From NCBI GenBank assembly GCA_035403225.1, contig DAONET010000008.1, positions 1 to 64,000 of the forward strand: 64,000 nt of DNA. Reading direction: 5' to 3'. The DNA comes from DAIRDK01 sp035403225. GTDB lineage: Bacteria; Bacteroidota; Bacteroidia; Bacteroidales; FEN-979. This document shows positions 7,812 to 17,322 of this stretch, one piece after another; position 1 is the stretch's first letter, and each line of letters opens with the position of its first letter. Under the pieces are notes generated by a model, which saw only the letters and a list, made by a program, of their open reading frames with translations, did not search any database and was not told where the DNA came from. A program made the translations under genes and the position numbers.

Positions 7812-9917
7812 TCAGCTTATCAGGCCCCAGTTTTGCTCATTCTTCCCGATATGTTTCAGATGACGGCTCAATCGCTCATACTTCAAAGACGCCAGATCCG
7901 GGTCTTCACTGATGATTTCCATGGCCAGCTCCCTCGCCTTCCGAAGCGTCCTTTCATCCTGGACGACATCGGCGATCCTGAGGTCTAAAATCCCGCTCTG
8001 CTGCGTTCCCTCCAGGTCGCCGGGACCCCGGAGCTGAAGGTCGGCATCAGCGATTTTAAAACCATCCGTCGTCGACACCATGGTCTTTATTCGTTTTCTG
8101 GCATCCGCCGACAATTTGTCAGATGTCATCAGTATGCAATATGATTGTTCGGCCCCGCGCCCTACCCTGCCCCGCAGCTGATGCAACTGCGAAAGCCCGA
8201 AGCGTTCGGCATTCTCAATAACCATCACGGAGGCATTCGCGACATCCACTCCCACTTCAATGACCGTGGTAGCTACCAGAATCTGGGTTTCTTTCTTGAT
8301 AAAACGCTGCATCTCGTACTCCTTGTCGCGCGATTTCATCTGTCCATGAACAATGCTGATCGCAAACTGAGGAAGAGGAAATTCGCGCACCACGGCATCA
8401 TAACCCTCCATGAGGTTTTTCAGATCCAGGGTTGCCGATTCCTGGATGAGCGGATAAACAATATAAACCTGCCTTCCTTCCGAGATTTTTTTCTTCAGAA
8501 ACCCGAAGAGAGTCAGCCGTTGCGATTCAAAGGCATGGGTAGTGACAACAGGTTTCCGGCCCGGAGGCATCTCATCGATTACCGAATTGTCGAGATCGCC
8601 ATACAGGGTCATAGCCAGTGTCCGGGGAATGGGCGTGGCCGTCATAACAAGCACATGCGGGGTCTTCACATTTTTCTCCCACAGTTTCGCCCGTTGGGCA
8701 ACGCCGAAACGATGCTGTTCATCGATCACGACAAAACCCAGGTTCTGAAACTGTACCTCATCTTCCAGCAGGGCATGCGTGCCGATCAGTATCTGTAGTG
8801 ACCCGTCTTTCAGACTTTCATGTATCTTTTTCCGCTGAGGGGCCCTGGTGGAGCCCATCAACAGTCCGAGGTGGATATCCATCCCCGCCAACATCTTTGA
8901 TAAGGTCTCAAAATGCTGGGAAGCCAGTATTTCCGTCGGAGCCATCAAACAGGCCTGGAATCCGTTGTCAAGAGCGATCAGCATGGTCATCAGGGCGACC
9001 AGCGTCTTCCCGCTGCCTACGTCTCCCTGAAGCAACCGGTTCATCTGTTTCCCTGATCCAAGATCAGCCCTGATTTCTTTGATCACTCTTTTCTGCGCAT
9101 TGGTAAGCGGAAACGGCAGATGCTCCTTGTAAAACCTGTTCAGGTTATCTCCTACCATGGTGAAACGGTGCCCGTCGGATTTGTGTATCCTCAGGAATTT
9201 CTGCTTCAGAAGCCTGAGTTGAATAAAGAACAGCTCTTCGAATTTCAACCGCTCCCGCGCTTTCTCCAGGCTGGCAGGGTCCGTGGGGAAATGGACGTTG
9301 ACAAATGCCTCCTGACGGGGCATTAACGACAAGGCATTCAGGATCGTGAACGGAAGGTTTTCCGGAATGTGAAACTTCTCCGACAGGATCAAGGTCTTCA
9401 TCAGCTTGGATAACCCTCGACTGTCAAGACCTTTGGCCTTCAACTTTTCGGAAGAATTATACAACGGGCGCAAGGTATTACCAATGCCGCTAACGGCCTC
9501 CGCAGGGGTCTCCAATTCCGGATGCACCATATCCCATCGGCCATTGAAAAGAGAAGGTTTTCCGAAGATCACATACTCTTGCCCTTTGTTCAGTTTCTCC
9601 ATCACCCATTTCTGACCCTGAAACCATACCAGGTCCATCTCACCCGTCCCGTCTGTCACCGTTGCGATCAGCCGTTTGGCCCTCATCGCTCCGGCTTCCG
9701 CAATGCGGATTATCCTCGCTCTGACCTGCACATAGGCCGATTCATCATGGATTTGGCTGATTTGGTAATATTTACTTCGATCGACATACCGGAAAGGAAA
9801 ACATGCGATCAGCTCCCCGAAGGTAAAAACCCGGAGTTCCTTCTTCAGAATCTCTGCCCGTGCAGGGCCGACACCCTTCAGGTATTCTATCTCGGTATCA
9901 AGGAAAGTACTGACCAT
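7812..9917 (-). CDS. recG: ATP-dependent DNA helicase RecG
   Basis: Superfamily 2 helicase that reverses stalled replication forks and processes branched DNA. The start giving 701 residues (MVSTFLDTEIEYLKGVGP) fits family length; an in-frame ATG 18 codons upstream would add an unusual hydrophobic leader running into the terminator region. Domains: N-terminal helix-hairpin-like LKGVGPARAEILKKEL, OB-fold wedge (about 60-160), helicase core with Walker A GDVGSGKT, DEQH box (FVVIDEQHRFGV), TATPIPRTLAMT, and the C-terminal lobe with VGVDVANASVMVIENAERFGLSQLHQLRGRVGRG. The C-terminal RecG-specific segment (DLQLRGPGDLEGTQQSG) is present. It lies after the T9SS operon terminator. Confidence 0.97.
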   Translation of the reverse strand: MVSTFLDTEIEYLKGVGPARAEILKKELRVFTFGELIACFPFRYVDRSKYYQISQIHDESAYVQVRARIIRIAEAGAMRAKRLIATVTDGTGEMDLVWFQGQKWVMEKLNKGQEYVIFGKPSLFNGRWDMVHPELETPAEAVSGIGNTLRPLYNSSEKLKAKGLDSRGLSKLMKTLILSEKFHIPENLPFTILNALSLMPRQEAFVNVHFPTDPASLEKARERLKFEELFFIQLRLLKQKFLRIHKSDGHRFTMVGDNLNRFYKEHLPFPLTNAQKRVIKEIRADLGSGKQMNRLLQGDVGSGKTLVALMTMLIALDNGFQACLMAPTEILASQHFETLSKMLAGMDIHLGLLMGSTRAPQRKKIHESLKDGSLQILIGTHALLEDEVQFQNLGFVVIDEQHRFGVAQRAKLWEKNVKTPHVLVMTATPIPRTLAMTLYGDLDNSVIDEMPPGRKPVVTTHAFESQRLTLFGFLKKKISEGRQVYIVYPLIQESATLDLKNLMEGYDAVVREFPLPQFAISIVHGQMKSRDKEYEMQRFIKKETQILVATTVIEVGVDVANASVMVIENAERFGLSQLHQLRGRVGRGAEQSYCILMTSDKLSADARKRIKTMVSTTDGFKIADADLQLRGPGDLEGTQQSGILDLRIADVVQDERTLRKARELAMEIISEDPDLASLKYERLSRHLKHIGKNEQNWGLIS

Positions 9918-9983
9918 ATCAGAAACAGGATAAAAATACGAATTTCCGGGGAAACATAATGCTGGTTTCATCCGTTCGGGGGC

Positions 9984-10026
9984 ATAAACAAAAGAGGTTG
10001 CCCACCGGACAACCTCTTTTGTTTAT
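9984..10026 (-). terminator. Terminator closing the T9SS operon
   Basis: Perfect 17-bp inverted repeat: arms at 9984-10000 and 10010-10026 around a 9-base loop (CCCACCGGA). The arm contains AAACAAAAGAGGTTG, so both strands end in a T-rich stretch and it can act in both directions. It lies 21 bases after the gldN stop. Confidence 0.9.
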
Positions 10027-10047
10027 GGTTAAGAAATCAGCCGGAGG

Positions 10048-10902
10048 CTAGAACTCCCAGAGTCCTTCTTCAAAATCGAAGAGTGCGGTTTTGGCTTTTT
10101 CAGATTCCAGCAATGCATCCACTCCCGTGGCATATTCAGCGATGGTGCGGTCAAAAACGTTTTCTTCTTTATAAATATAACTGTTGAAGATTCTTTTGGT
10201 AAAGACGTCATCGTAATTGAGACGGCCGGCATACCCGTTTTTCAGGTTATACATCTCATTCTGAACAAATGTATTCCTGCATTCCGGGAAGTACACCCAA
10301 AAGAGGGGTTCATCACCACGGTATTCGTTATTTTCGTCATAGTTATCCATCACCGGACAGATACCGAGGATACGCACTTCGAACACAGAACGTTGTTTAT
10401 CAAAGTACCAGTCCTCTTTCAGCCTGATCTTTTTCACATCAGTGCTGTAGAACGGTTTGGTGATGACCGTATCGTATTCGATATCGGGATTATCAGGTCT
10501 TCTCAGGGTTACCCGTTGCGGGGTTTCCAGTTTATCCATCAGCTCTTTATAAGTGATCGGAACAAGGAACTGATCAGAGCTCACGGAATAGGCGGTAATA
10601 GTCCCTTCCTTGATCTCATCCATGAGGAGTTGGATGAAGCTCCGCCAGTTATCCTGTGGTTGTTCGGGATAATAGAACGGTTGGTTCATTTTTTCCCGCA
10701 TATCGATCACTCGCCAGATCCTTTTAGTCCACACCACATCTGCTTCACGCAGCGGAACATAAGGAATTGGTTTAAGCTGGCGAATGGATTGCCTGTCGAT
10801 AACACCATCTCTGGGAGGCCCTTCCAGTACCTGACCATAGCTGGTAATTTCAATACCGGCGGTCAGGATAATGATCAGAACCAAGAAAAATAGCTTTTTC
10901 AT
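10048..10902 (-). CDS. gldN: Type IX secretion protein GldN (PorN)
   Basis: Periplasmic component that, with GldK, builds the ring under the outer membrane in the type IX secretion system. The 284-residue protein has an N-terminal signal peptide (KKLFFLVLIIILTAGIEITSYGQ) and the GldN core, with ADVVWTKRIWRVIDMREKMNQPFYYP near residue 55, typical of the family. It is the last gene of porP-gldK-gldL-gldM-gldN, 21 bases after gldM, and is followed by a strong terminator. Length and order match canonical T9SS loci. Confidence 0.95.
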   Translation of the reverse strand: MKKLFFLVLIIILTAGIEITSYGQVLEGPPRDGVIDRQSIRQLKPIPYVPLREADVVWTKRIWRVIDMREKMNQPFYYPEQPQDNWRSFIQLLMDEIKEGTITAYSVSSDQFLVPITYKELMDKLETPQRVTLRRPDNPDIEYDTVITKPFYSTDVKKIRLKEDWYFDKQRSVFEVRILGICPVMDNYDENNEYRGDEPLFWVYFPECRNTFVQNEMYNLKNGYAGRLNYDDVFTKRIFNSYIYKEENVFDRTIAEYATGVDALLESEKAKTALFDFEEGLWEF

Positions 10903-10923
10903 GACACCTCCTGGTTATTCTGC

Positions 10924-12525
10924 TTAGTTGATTTTCAAGTTAATCGGTTTAATCGAACGTTCACCGTCAGGTCCTTTGACACTGATATCTTCAAACCATA
11001 CCCTTTTATTCTTTTTGGCATTCTGGATAGATTTGGTGATCTCGGGAGTCAGACGGTTACCCTGTACCCTGGTGGTAATAATATCACCCGACACATCAGT
11101 AGTGTAACTGTATGCTGTAACGGAGAATCTCAGGTCGAAGTCGAAACCAGCCGGCATTTCCGCAACCAGGTATGGACTGGCAAGGATCAGGCTTTTGGAA
11201 ATTACACCTTCACTCTTACCGCCAATAGTTGCAACAGGATCGGGAACACGTTTCAACCTGAAGGTCATTGAACCCATGGCTTTTGCTTTTCCGGAGAAAA
11301 CAGCGCTTACACTCACCACGGCTTCTTTATTGCTTTTGGGCAGGTCATAGACTACCCAGTTAGCCCCGTCGGGACGAATTTTACCGCAAGAAACCGAAGG
11401 GATAACCTTTTCAGGACCTCCCGGGACGGAAATAGCAAGCGGATTTTCCACACCAATATAAAATACATTCATCTTGGTGGGAGAAATCGTCAATGCCGGG
11501 CGGGCTACGATAAATTCATCCTTAAAATGGAATGACATAGTATCACCCAGAGGGCTGCAAATCTTGATGATCCCGGCAAATTTCTTCAGTCCTTCGCCGC
11601 TTGCAGGCAATTTGATAGTAACCACGCCATTGCTGCCTTCCAAAGCAACACCCTGGCGATAAGCGCCGGGCACCATGGTATCAGCGCCAAAGAGGTACCG
11701 TACATTCGGTGTCTGTTTGGTATCGTAAGCTGCTACCAGGATTTCCGCTTCATACTCTTCACCCAGGAAAACGTAACTGCTTTTGGGAATAACCTTAGCC
11801 TTGATCTCGTCAAACTTCCAGTCTTCTGCCGTTACCGAAGCATACAGGTTATTCACGATGTCGAACTCGGCATTCAGTACTTCTGATTTGAGTTCATTGA
11901 GGATGGTGACCGTAGCAGCAAGAATGGTATGATAGAAATTATGCATCTGCCAGTTTTGCTTTTGGCCACTTTGATCGTAATATTCTCCATCGGTGGTTAA
12001 TCCGATGTTCATGGTTGTTCTGTATTTGGGATCAAGCAAGTCGATCATATCTTTCCGGTATTTATCTATCCGGTCTTTCAGGTCCCTTGCTCTACCCTTT
12101 GAACCATCATGCGAGCCTCCGATAAAGTAGTTGGTAGGCATGTCAAAGTTATCTTTCCTCTGAGCCTGAGCGAGGGGGAGTTTCTTCGCTTCATCCAGCG
12201 TTTCAAGCTTTTCGGTTACTTTGATTACTTCCCATTTAAGGCTATCAATATAATGGGCTATATCAGCAGTCATCTCGTGTGCTTTCTGGGCTTTTTCGAA
12301 ATAGGGTCCTACCTTATTCGGATTTAACTGATATTGTACTTTAAATTTAGAATAGGTGCTTTCCAGTTTTGTTCCGAAATTTTTGTTGGTGACTTCCATT
12401 GATTCATTCACCACAACAAAAGCATCCAGGATTTGTTTTGAGACATTCAATGCCAGCATTGCAGTAAGTATCAGATACATCATCCCGATCATTTTCTGTC
12501 TCGGTGTCTCCTTATATCCTGCCAT
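10924..12525 (-). CDS. gldM: Type IX secretion motor protein GldM (PorM)
   Basis: Periplasmic-spanning half of the GldLM proton-driven motor that powers type IX secretion and gliding. 533 residues, close to known GldM (about 515). After a short cytoplasmic start (AGYKETPRQKMIGMMYLILTAMLALNVSKQILDAFV) a single transmembrane helix covers about residues 12-32; the rest is the periplasmic multi-domain shaft, including the N-terminal helical bundle (40-220) and C-terminal beta domains ending in KGPDGERSIKPINLKIN. The opening PRQKMIGMMYLILTA is diagnostic. It sits between gldL and gldN on the same strand. Confidence 0.97.
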   Translation of the reverse strand: MAGYKETPRQKMIGMMYLILTAMLALNVSKQILDAFVVVNESMEVTNKNFGTKLESTYSKFKVQYQLNPNKVGPYFEKAQKAHEMTADIAHYIDSLKWEVIKVTEKLETLDEAKKLPLAQAQRKDNFDMPTNYFIGGSHDGSKGRARDLKDRIDKYRKDMIDLLDPKYRTTMNIGLTTDGEYYDQSGQKQNWQMHNFYHTILAATVTILNELKSEVLNAEFDIVNNLYASVTAEDWKFDEIKAKVIPKSSYVFLGEEYEAEILVAAYDTKQTPNVRYLFGADTMVPGAYRQGVALEGSNGVVTIKLPASGEGLKKFAGIIKICSPLGDTMSFHFKDEFIVARPALTISPTKMNVFYIGVENPLAISVPGGPEKVIPSVSCGKIRPDGANWVVYDLPKSNKEAVVSVSAVFSGKAKAMGSMTFRLKRVPDPVATIGGKSEGVISKSLILASPYLVAEMPAGFDFDLRFSVTAYSYTTDVSGDIITTRVQGNRLTPEITKSIQNAKKNKRVWFEDISVKGPDGERSIKPINLKIN

Positions 12526-12581
12526 TTAGTTTTTTACTTTAAAATTTATCGATAAAATTCACAAATTAGTCCTCTCAGGTG

Positions 12582-13763
12582 TTACTTAATGGTAACATTC
12601 ATGGCGGAAAGCATATTTCCATACACTTTATTGAGTGCGGAAATATTCTTGGCGAGGGAATCCACTTCCGTTTTAAAGTGGGATGTTCTCTCGACGGATT
12701 CCTGCAGATTCGTGAGGAACTGCTGCATAGAATCATGCATTTTGTCGGAATCGCCAACCTGGGCAGTAGTTGATTTTACTTGCTGTTCGAGGATCTTATT
12801 CAAAGCCGCGAGGTTTTCTTTGAATTTTCCGGTATTTGTGGTGGTTTCACCCAAAGAGTTAACCAGTTTTTCAGCAATGTCATTGTATTTCATGGTGTTT
12901 TCCATCTGAGCATTGGAATTTTGGAGATGGAGTTCATACATGGCATTCAGCGCTGCCAGGTTACTGGATACTTTTTCAAGTTGCTGGTTATAATTGTGAC
13001 CTTGGGAAGCGGATGAAACAAGCGTTTCTGTCGTTTTGGAAAGGATTTCCGTTGATTCGGTATACCGCTGAACAAATTTCTTGGCAGAGATAGCGACACC
13101 GGAAATACTTTCTGTAAGTTCCTGGTTAACGGAAATTTCGTTTTTCAGGGTATCAGAAACCTGGGAATAAACTCCCGAAAGATTGGCTGCATTGTCAGCT
13201 ACGGCTTTCATGTTGGCATACTGCTCTTTCGAGATCTGTGCACTGTTATCGAGTGTCTGTGCCGTTTTACTGTAAGATTCCGTCAGAGTGGTAGCCGATT
13301 CCGTTGCCTTTTTGATCGTATTTACATATTGATCGTTAGCGAGGGAAGCATCGCTGATATTGGAAAGTTTTGAGGTCGTCTCGGAAAGATTCCGTAATCC
13401 ATTCCCAAGACTTTCGATCAGCTCTGGTCCGACTTTCGCCTTCGAAAGCATATCATCCAATTCCTGCGTTACAGAGTCGCCTCCGGCAATTGCTCTGCTG
13501 GCGCCAGCTTCGTCACCATGATATATCCCGGCTAACTGGGGATATACCAGGCTCCAGTCAGGTTCGACATGTGGCGGCTCAAAAGCTGAAAAGAAAAAGA
13601 TGATGGATTCTGTCCCTAACCCGATGATCAGCATGATATCTGCACCTTGATAGTGATTGATTTTAAAGAGTGCACCGAAGATTACAACCGAAGCTCCCCA
13701 GCCATACAGCTTGGCCATGAAGTTTTTGTAACCTTTTGACCTGACTAAACTCGCTAAACTCAT
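12582..13763 (-). CDS. gldL: Type IX secretion motor protein GldL (PorL), long form
   Basis: Inner-membrane proton-channel partner of GldM. Two transmembrane helices lie at about residues 18-36 and 42-60; the family signature KLYGWGASVVIFGALFKINHY and the membrane glutamate in IGLGTESIIFFFSAFEPP are intact, the latter being the expected proton-relay residue. The C-terminal 300 residues are an alpha-helical, Ser/Thr/Asn-rich coiled-coil-like region. At 393 residues it is clearly longer than Flavobacterium GldL (about 215), as also seen in other Bacteroidales. Second gene after gldK, 52 bases downstream. Confidence 0.95.
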   Translation of the reverse strand: MSLASLVRSKGYKNFMAKLYGWGASVVIFGALFKINHYQGADIMLIIGLGTESIIFFFSAFEPPHVEPDWSLVYPQLAGIYHGDEAGASRAIAGGDSVTQELDDMLSKAKVGPELIESLGNGLRNLSETTSKLSNISDASLANDQYVNTIKKATESATTLTESYSKTAQTLDNSAQISKEQYANMKAVADNAANLSGVYSQVSDTLKNEISVNQELTESISGVAISAKKFVQRYTESTEILSKTTETLVSSASQGHNYNQQLEKVSSNLAALNAMYELHLQNSNAQMENTMKYNDIAEKLVNSLGETTTNTGKFKENLAALNKILEQQVKSTTAQVGDSDKMHDSMQQFLTNLQESVERTSHFKTEVDSLAKNISALNKVYGNMLSAMNVTIK

Positions 13764-13815
13764 AATAGAATTTTGGTTAAAATGGTTGATTTTTAGTTAT
13801 TTTCCAGTGATAGAA

Positions 13816-15183
13816 TTAATTATATACGTGTGATGCGCGGGCAGGATTGTCGTCTTTCTGACGTCCCATATAACTCTGGACGCAACGGAAACCGACATAA
13901 CATTTTGAAGTATCCTGATATTCATAAGCACGGGTCGAAAGACGGATATAATAAGCAACGTCTTTCCAGGAACCACCGCGGATCACTTTTCTTTTCATAA
14001 TAGGAGGATCTGATTCAGCAGCATTGTAAGAATAATCCGGATTCAGGTCCCACGCAAAATTATAGGAAGAGGGGTTGTACGTCGAACTGGTCCATTCTGC
14101 AACATTGCCGGCCATATCATACAGGCCGAAATCGTTGGCCGGATAGTGGGCGACAATAACGGTATGCAAACCTCCATCATCGATATAGTCACCGCGCATG
14201 GGTTTGAAGTTGGCCAGGAAGCATCCTTTGTCATTACGGGTGTACGGACCGCCCCAGGGGTACGGGTTGCCATCATTGCCACCGCGTGCCGCCCATTCCC
14301 ATTCTGCTTCGGTAGGAAGACGGAACTCACTGACAGCGGCTTCGCCTTTTTTACCAAATAAGAAACTGTTCTTTAACTGGGTTCTCCAGATGCAGAATGC
14401 ATTGGCTTGTTTCCAGGTTACTCCGACCACCGGGTAATGATCATAGGCAGGATGCCAAAAATATTTTTCGGTCATGGGGTCATTGAAGGAATATGCATAG
14501 TCGTGAAGCCAACAAAGAGTGTCGGGGTAAACATTGATAACCTCTTTCCGTACATAAACAGAGCGGTCTTTCAAACCCTGCGGACGGTTGGCAAGTCCTC
14601 CTTCTTTGATATCACCACCCTGGGAATAATCTTTCCGGGCAGCAGCTTTCAGATCAACAAAATAGTATTCGTAATACAGTTTCCGGGTATCGATCTCTTT
14701 TCTTCTGAAAAAGCGTTCGCCTTCCGGAAGGTACATCTGAGCCAGCGCATCGCGGATATCCTGTTCTTCCGAATTCCATTCAATCCTGGTTTGCCAGTTC
14801 AGGAAAGGAGGATCGAATGTTTCTCCGGTCTTCGGATTCTCGGTGACAAAGAACAGTTCGGGACGAATTTCGCCAAGAATTCTCCGGGCAATGGAATCTC
14901 TCACCCAATAAACGAACTGACGATACTCGTTGTTCGTGATCTCTGTCTGATCCATGTAATAGGATTGAACAGACACCGTCTTGGGATTGTTGAGCTGGGC
15001 GTAGGTGATATTTTCATCTCCAAGGCCCATGGTAAAACTTCCCATAGGAATGTAAACCATGCCAAACGGGTCAGGCTGGTAATATCGCTGCCGGTCATTC
15101 ACTCCCGTCAGCTCACCGTTTCCTGAGTTACCACAACTTCCCAGGATGACGAGAAGAGCAAAATAAATGAGCAGTCTTTTCAT
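13816..15183 (-). CDS. gldK: Type IX secretion lipoprotein GldK (PorK)
   Basis: Outer-membrane-attached lipoprotein that forms the periplasmic ring with GldN. The signal ends in a lipobox (LVILGSC, Cys17). The mature protein is a formylglycine-generating-enzyme/SUMF1-like fold used structurally: GMVYIPMGSFTMG near residue 42, LPTEAEWEWAARGG and the C-terminal VIRGGSWKD ... RLSTRAYE ... VGFRCV. 455 residues is normal for GldK. It is preceded by an exact -7 element about 84 bases upstream, near the end of the PorP gene, so gldKLMN may have its own promoter. Confidence 0.96.
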   Translation of the reverse strand: MKRLLIYFALLVILGSCGNSGNGELTGVNDRQRYYQPDPFGMVYIPMGSFTMGLGDENITYAQLNNPKTVSVQSYYMDQTEITNNEYRQFVYWVRDSIARRILGEIRPELFFVTENPKTGETFDPPFLNWQTRIEWNSEEQDIRDALAQMYLPEGERFFRRKEIDTRKLYYEYYFVDLKAAARKDYSQGGDIKEGGLANRPQGLKDRSVYVRKEVINVYPDTLCWLHDYAYSFNDPMTEKYFWHPAYDHYPVVGVTWKQANAFCIWRTQLKNSFLFGKKGEAAVSEFRLPTEAEWEWAARGGNDGNPYPWGGPYTRNDKGCFLANFKPMRGDYIDDGGLHTVIVAHYPANDFGLYDMAGNVAEWTSSTYNPSSYNFAWDLNPDYSYNAAESDPPIMKRKVIRGGSWKDVAYYIRLSTRAYEYQDTSKCYVGFRCVQSYMGRQKDDNPARASHVYN

Positions 15184-15266
15184 TTTTGGGGCAAATTAGA
15201 TGATGAAAACAAACGCTTCTTGTTAGGTTTTATTATGTCGAGTCTCAAAATTGATACAGAAAATTG

Positions 15267-15274
15267 CAAAATTA
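15267..15274 (-). promoter_or_regulatory. -7 element of gldKLMN
   Basis: TAATTTTG on the minus strand (exact TAnnTTTG), 84 bases before the gldK ATG and 13 bases after the PorP stop. No clear -33 TTTG. It would give gldKLMN a start separate from porP. Confidence 0.5.
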
Positions 15275-15286
15275 TAAAATTTTAGT

Positions 15287-16243
15287 TTACAGAAACCTTG
15301 TGTTTTTATATCTTTTACGATATTTTTCGAGCTCCATTTTAAAACAATATCCCACCGTCACTTCCATACTTCCACTGTTATACCTTGCCAGGGCAGAGGT
15401 ACAGATATCGTATGCCAAGCCGATTCGTAAGTTTTTAATGTTCATTCCTGCCAGAAGTATTGCGGCATCCTGATACCGGTACCCGATACCTCCCCAGAAT
15501 TTCTTTTTATACGTAACAAGTGCACTAAGGTTTCCCTGAAACGATCCTGCATCATAATAAAAGATGGCCGACGGCTTGATCTCCCACATGGGATAATTGG
15601 GGAGAATAAAGTTGTAACCACCTGTTAACGTGAATGTTCTGCGATGTCGGTAATAAGTATTATTCCCTTGCGACTGGAGAAGCTGAGCGCCCGAAAGTCC
15701 GATATAATATTTATCCGGAACCTCATAATAGACGCCCAAAGAACCATCAAAGATCAAATCAGTCCGCTCCGAGCCCTCTTTAAGTAAAGGGTCATCAGGA
15801 TCCACAAACTGCTCACTGAATTTTTTAAAATCCAGTTTTATGTTATCAAGCTGCACCTGGAAACCTACACCCAATGTGCCGGCGCCAAGATCAGTACGGT
15901 ATGCGTAACCCAGATTCACACAGGTATTATCAAAGAATCCGGTCTGGTCTTTCATCACCGTTCCGCTGATTCCGCCGTGAAGAAAACGGATCGGGGCATC
16001 AGCCGTGAGGTAAAAAGTAACCGGTCCTGCCGCATTGCCCTTGTCGTCTTTAAATCCGATGTATTGCCCGAGGAAAAGGCCGTTGATGTTGACTCCTCCG
16101 CTGTTCCCGGCAAACCCGGGATTATAATACATGTTGCTGAACATGTACTGCGAAAACCTGGGAAGTTCCTGTGCGGTTGTTCCGGAAACCAATGCCAGAA
16201 AAAGCGCGACGGTCAGGTTGAATCGTACGGCTTGTTTCTTCAT
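15287..16243 (-). CDS. PorP/SprF-family outer-membrane protein
   Basis: Outer-membrane beta-barrel of the PorP/SprF family that anchors T9SS parts or a partner adhesin. The chosen start gives 318 residues with a clean signal peptide (KKQAVRFNLTVALFLALVSGTTAQ); a start 12 codons upstream only adds polar residues. The mature N-terminus QELPRFSQYMFSNMYYNPGFAGN is the family hallmark, and the rest is alternating beta-strands (GGISGTVMKDQTGFFDN; LGLAYDICTSALARYNSGSMEVTVGY pattern at the end). It lies directly upstream of gldK, the canonical porP-porK order, so it is most likely the core PorP rather than a dispersed SprF paralogue. Confidence 0.93.
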   Translation of the reverse strand: MKKQAVRFNLTVALFLALVSGTTAQELPRFSQYMFSNMYYNPGFAGNSGGVNINGLFLGQYIGFKDDKGNAAGPVTFYLTADAPIRFLHGGISGTVMKDQTGFFDNTCVNLGYAYRTDLGAGTLGVGFQVQLDNIKLDFKKFSEQFVDPDDPLLKEGSERTDLIFDGSLGVYYEVPDKYYIGLSGAQLLQSQGNNTYYRHRRTFTLTGGYNFILPNYPMWEIKPSAIFYYDAGSFQGNLSALVTYKKKFWGGIGYRYQDAAILLAGMNIKNLRIGLAYDICTSALARYNSGSMEVTVGYCFKMELEKYRKRYKNTRFL

Positions 16244-16421
16244 GTGACGCCAGTGGTATGTTTCGGACAACAGATTCAAAATAAAAAGGCTATAATGTTT
16301 AAGCTACCTAAAAGCAGGTAAAAGTACAAACTTTTTTAAAATCTCGGTAACATATCCGACTTTTGCACCATAAATTTAACTGGAAATCATTCACTATTAT
16401 TATTCACAAAAACAAATAAAT

Positions 16422-17318
16422 ATGGCATTCACATTGTTAAAAGAGAAACCGTTTACGCGTAAATGGTTCATTTCTTACAGTCTTATCATTATCGGAGCGC
16501 TCATCCTTTCTTCGGGCTTCGTGTTTTTCATTACCCCTTATAAAATCGTTCCGGGCGGTGTTTACGGGATCTCCATCGTGCTGCACTACCTCTTCGGCAC
16601 CCCGGTCGGAGCCATCGCTCTCTGTTTTGATATCCCACTGACAATCCTCGGGATCAAAATCCTGGGTCCCCGCTTCGGCTTCAAAACCGTGCTGGGCTTC
16701 TCATTGACAGCGGTTTTCAATGATACCCTAACAATATTTTGGGGTTATAAACCTCTGGTCGAAGGTGACATACTGCTATCTTCCATATTTGGCGGAGTGC
16801 TTATAGGTGTTGGACTTGGACTCATATTTAAATCCAAAGCTACCTCCGGAGGCTCGGACATCGTAGCAGCAATCCTTAACAAATATACAAATATCCCTAT
16901 CGGGCAACTCCTGATTTTCGTGGATTCCACGATTGTGCTGGTCGGTTTGATCGTTTTTCGGGATTGGAAAATTCTCCTGTGCTCCTGGGTCGTCATCTTC
17001 ATCACGGGAAAAGTGATCGACATCGTGATGGCAGGGATCAGCTACGACAAGAGCCTGTTTATTATTTCAGAAAAACATGAAGAGATCCGTGACAAGATCA
17101 TCCATAACCTGAACAGGGGCGGAACGCTCATCGAAGGGAAAGGAATGTACAACATGTCGGAACGGAAGATCATTTTCACCGTCGTAAGCCGGCGCGAACT
17201 TTCCATCCTCCAGGAATACATTCACTCGATTGACCCGAAAGCGTTCATGACCGTGATCGATGCCACCGAAATCCTCGGCGAAGGCTTCAAATCACTCACA
17301 GAAAAGGTGGATAAATAA
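16422..17318 (+). CDS. YitT-family membrane protein with DUF2179
   Basis: Inner-membrane protein of unknown substrate. The N-terminal 210 residues hold about five to six hydrophobic helices with the YitT pattern (ALILSSGFVFFITPYKIVPGGVYGIS, SKATSGGSDIVAAILNKYT). The C-terminal soluble DUF2179 domain (about 215-285) reads SYDKSLFIISEKHEEIRDKI ... RGGTLIEGKGMY ... VVSRRELSILQEYIHSIDPKAFMTVIDATEILGEGF, a standard version. It is the only plus-strand gene between two minus-strand groups; its end nearly meets the rseP end. A near-consensus -7 (GACTTTTG) lies about 60 bases upstream. Confidence 0.93.
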   Translation: MAFTLLKEKPFTRKWFISYSLIIIGALILSSGFVFFITPYKIVPGGVYGISIVLHYLFGTPVGAIALCFDIPLTILGIKILGPRFGFKTVLGFSLTAVFNDTLTIFWGYKPLVEGDILLSSIFGGVLIGVGLGLIFKSKATSGGSDIVAAILNKYTNIPIGQLLIFVDSTIVLVGLIVFRDWKILLCSWVVIFITGKVIDIVMAGISYDKSLFIISEKHEEIRDKIIHNLNRGGTLIEGKGMYNMSERKIIFTVVSRRELSILQEYIHSIDPKAFMTVIDATEILGEGFKSLTEKVDK

Positions 17319-17322
17319 AGAT

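Noticed and set aside
9918..9971. Longer RecG start, 18 codons upstream
   Set aside because: The extra residues are not part of the family and the shorter start begins with the typical LKGVGP region.
16244..16279. Longer PorP start, 12 codons upstream
   Set aside because: It would place polar residues before an otherwise clean signal peptide.
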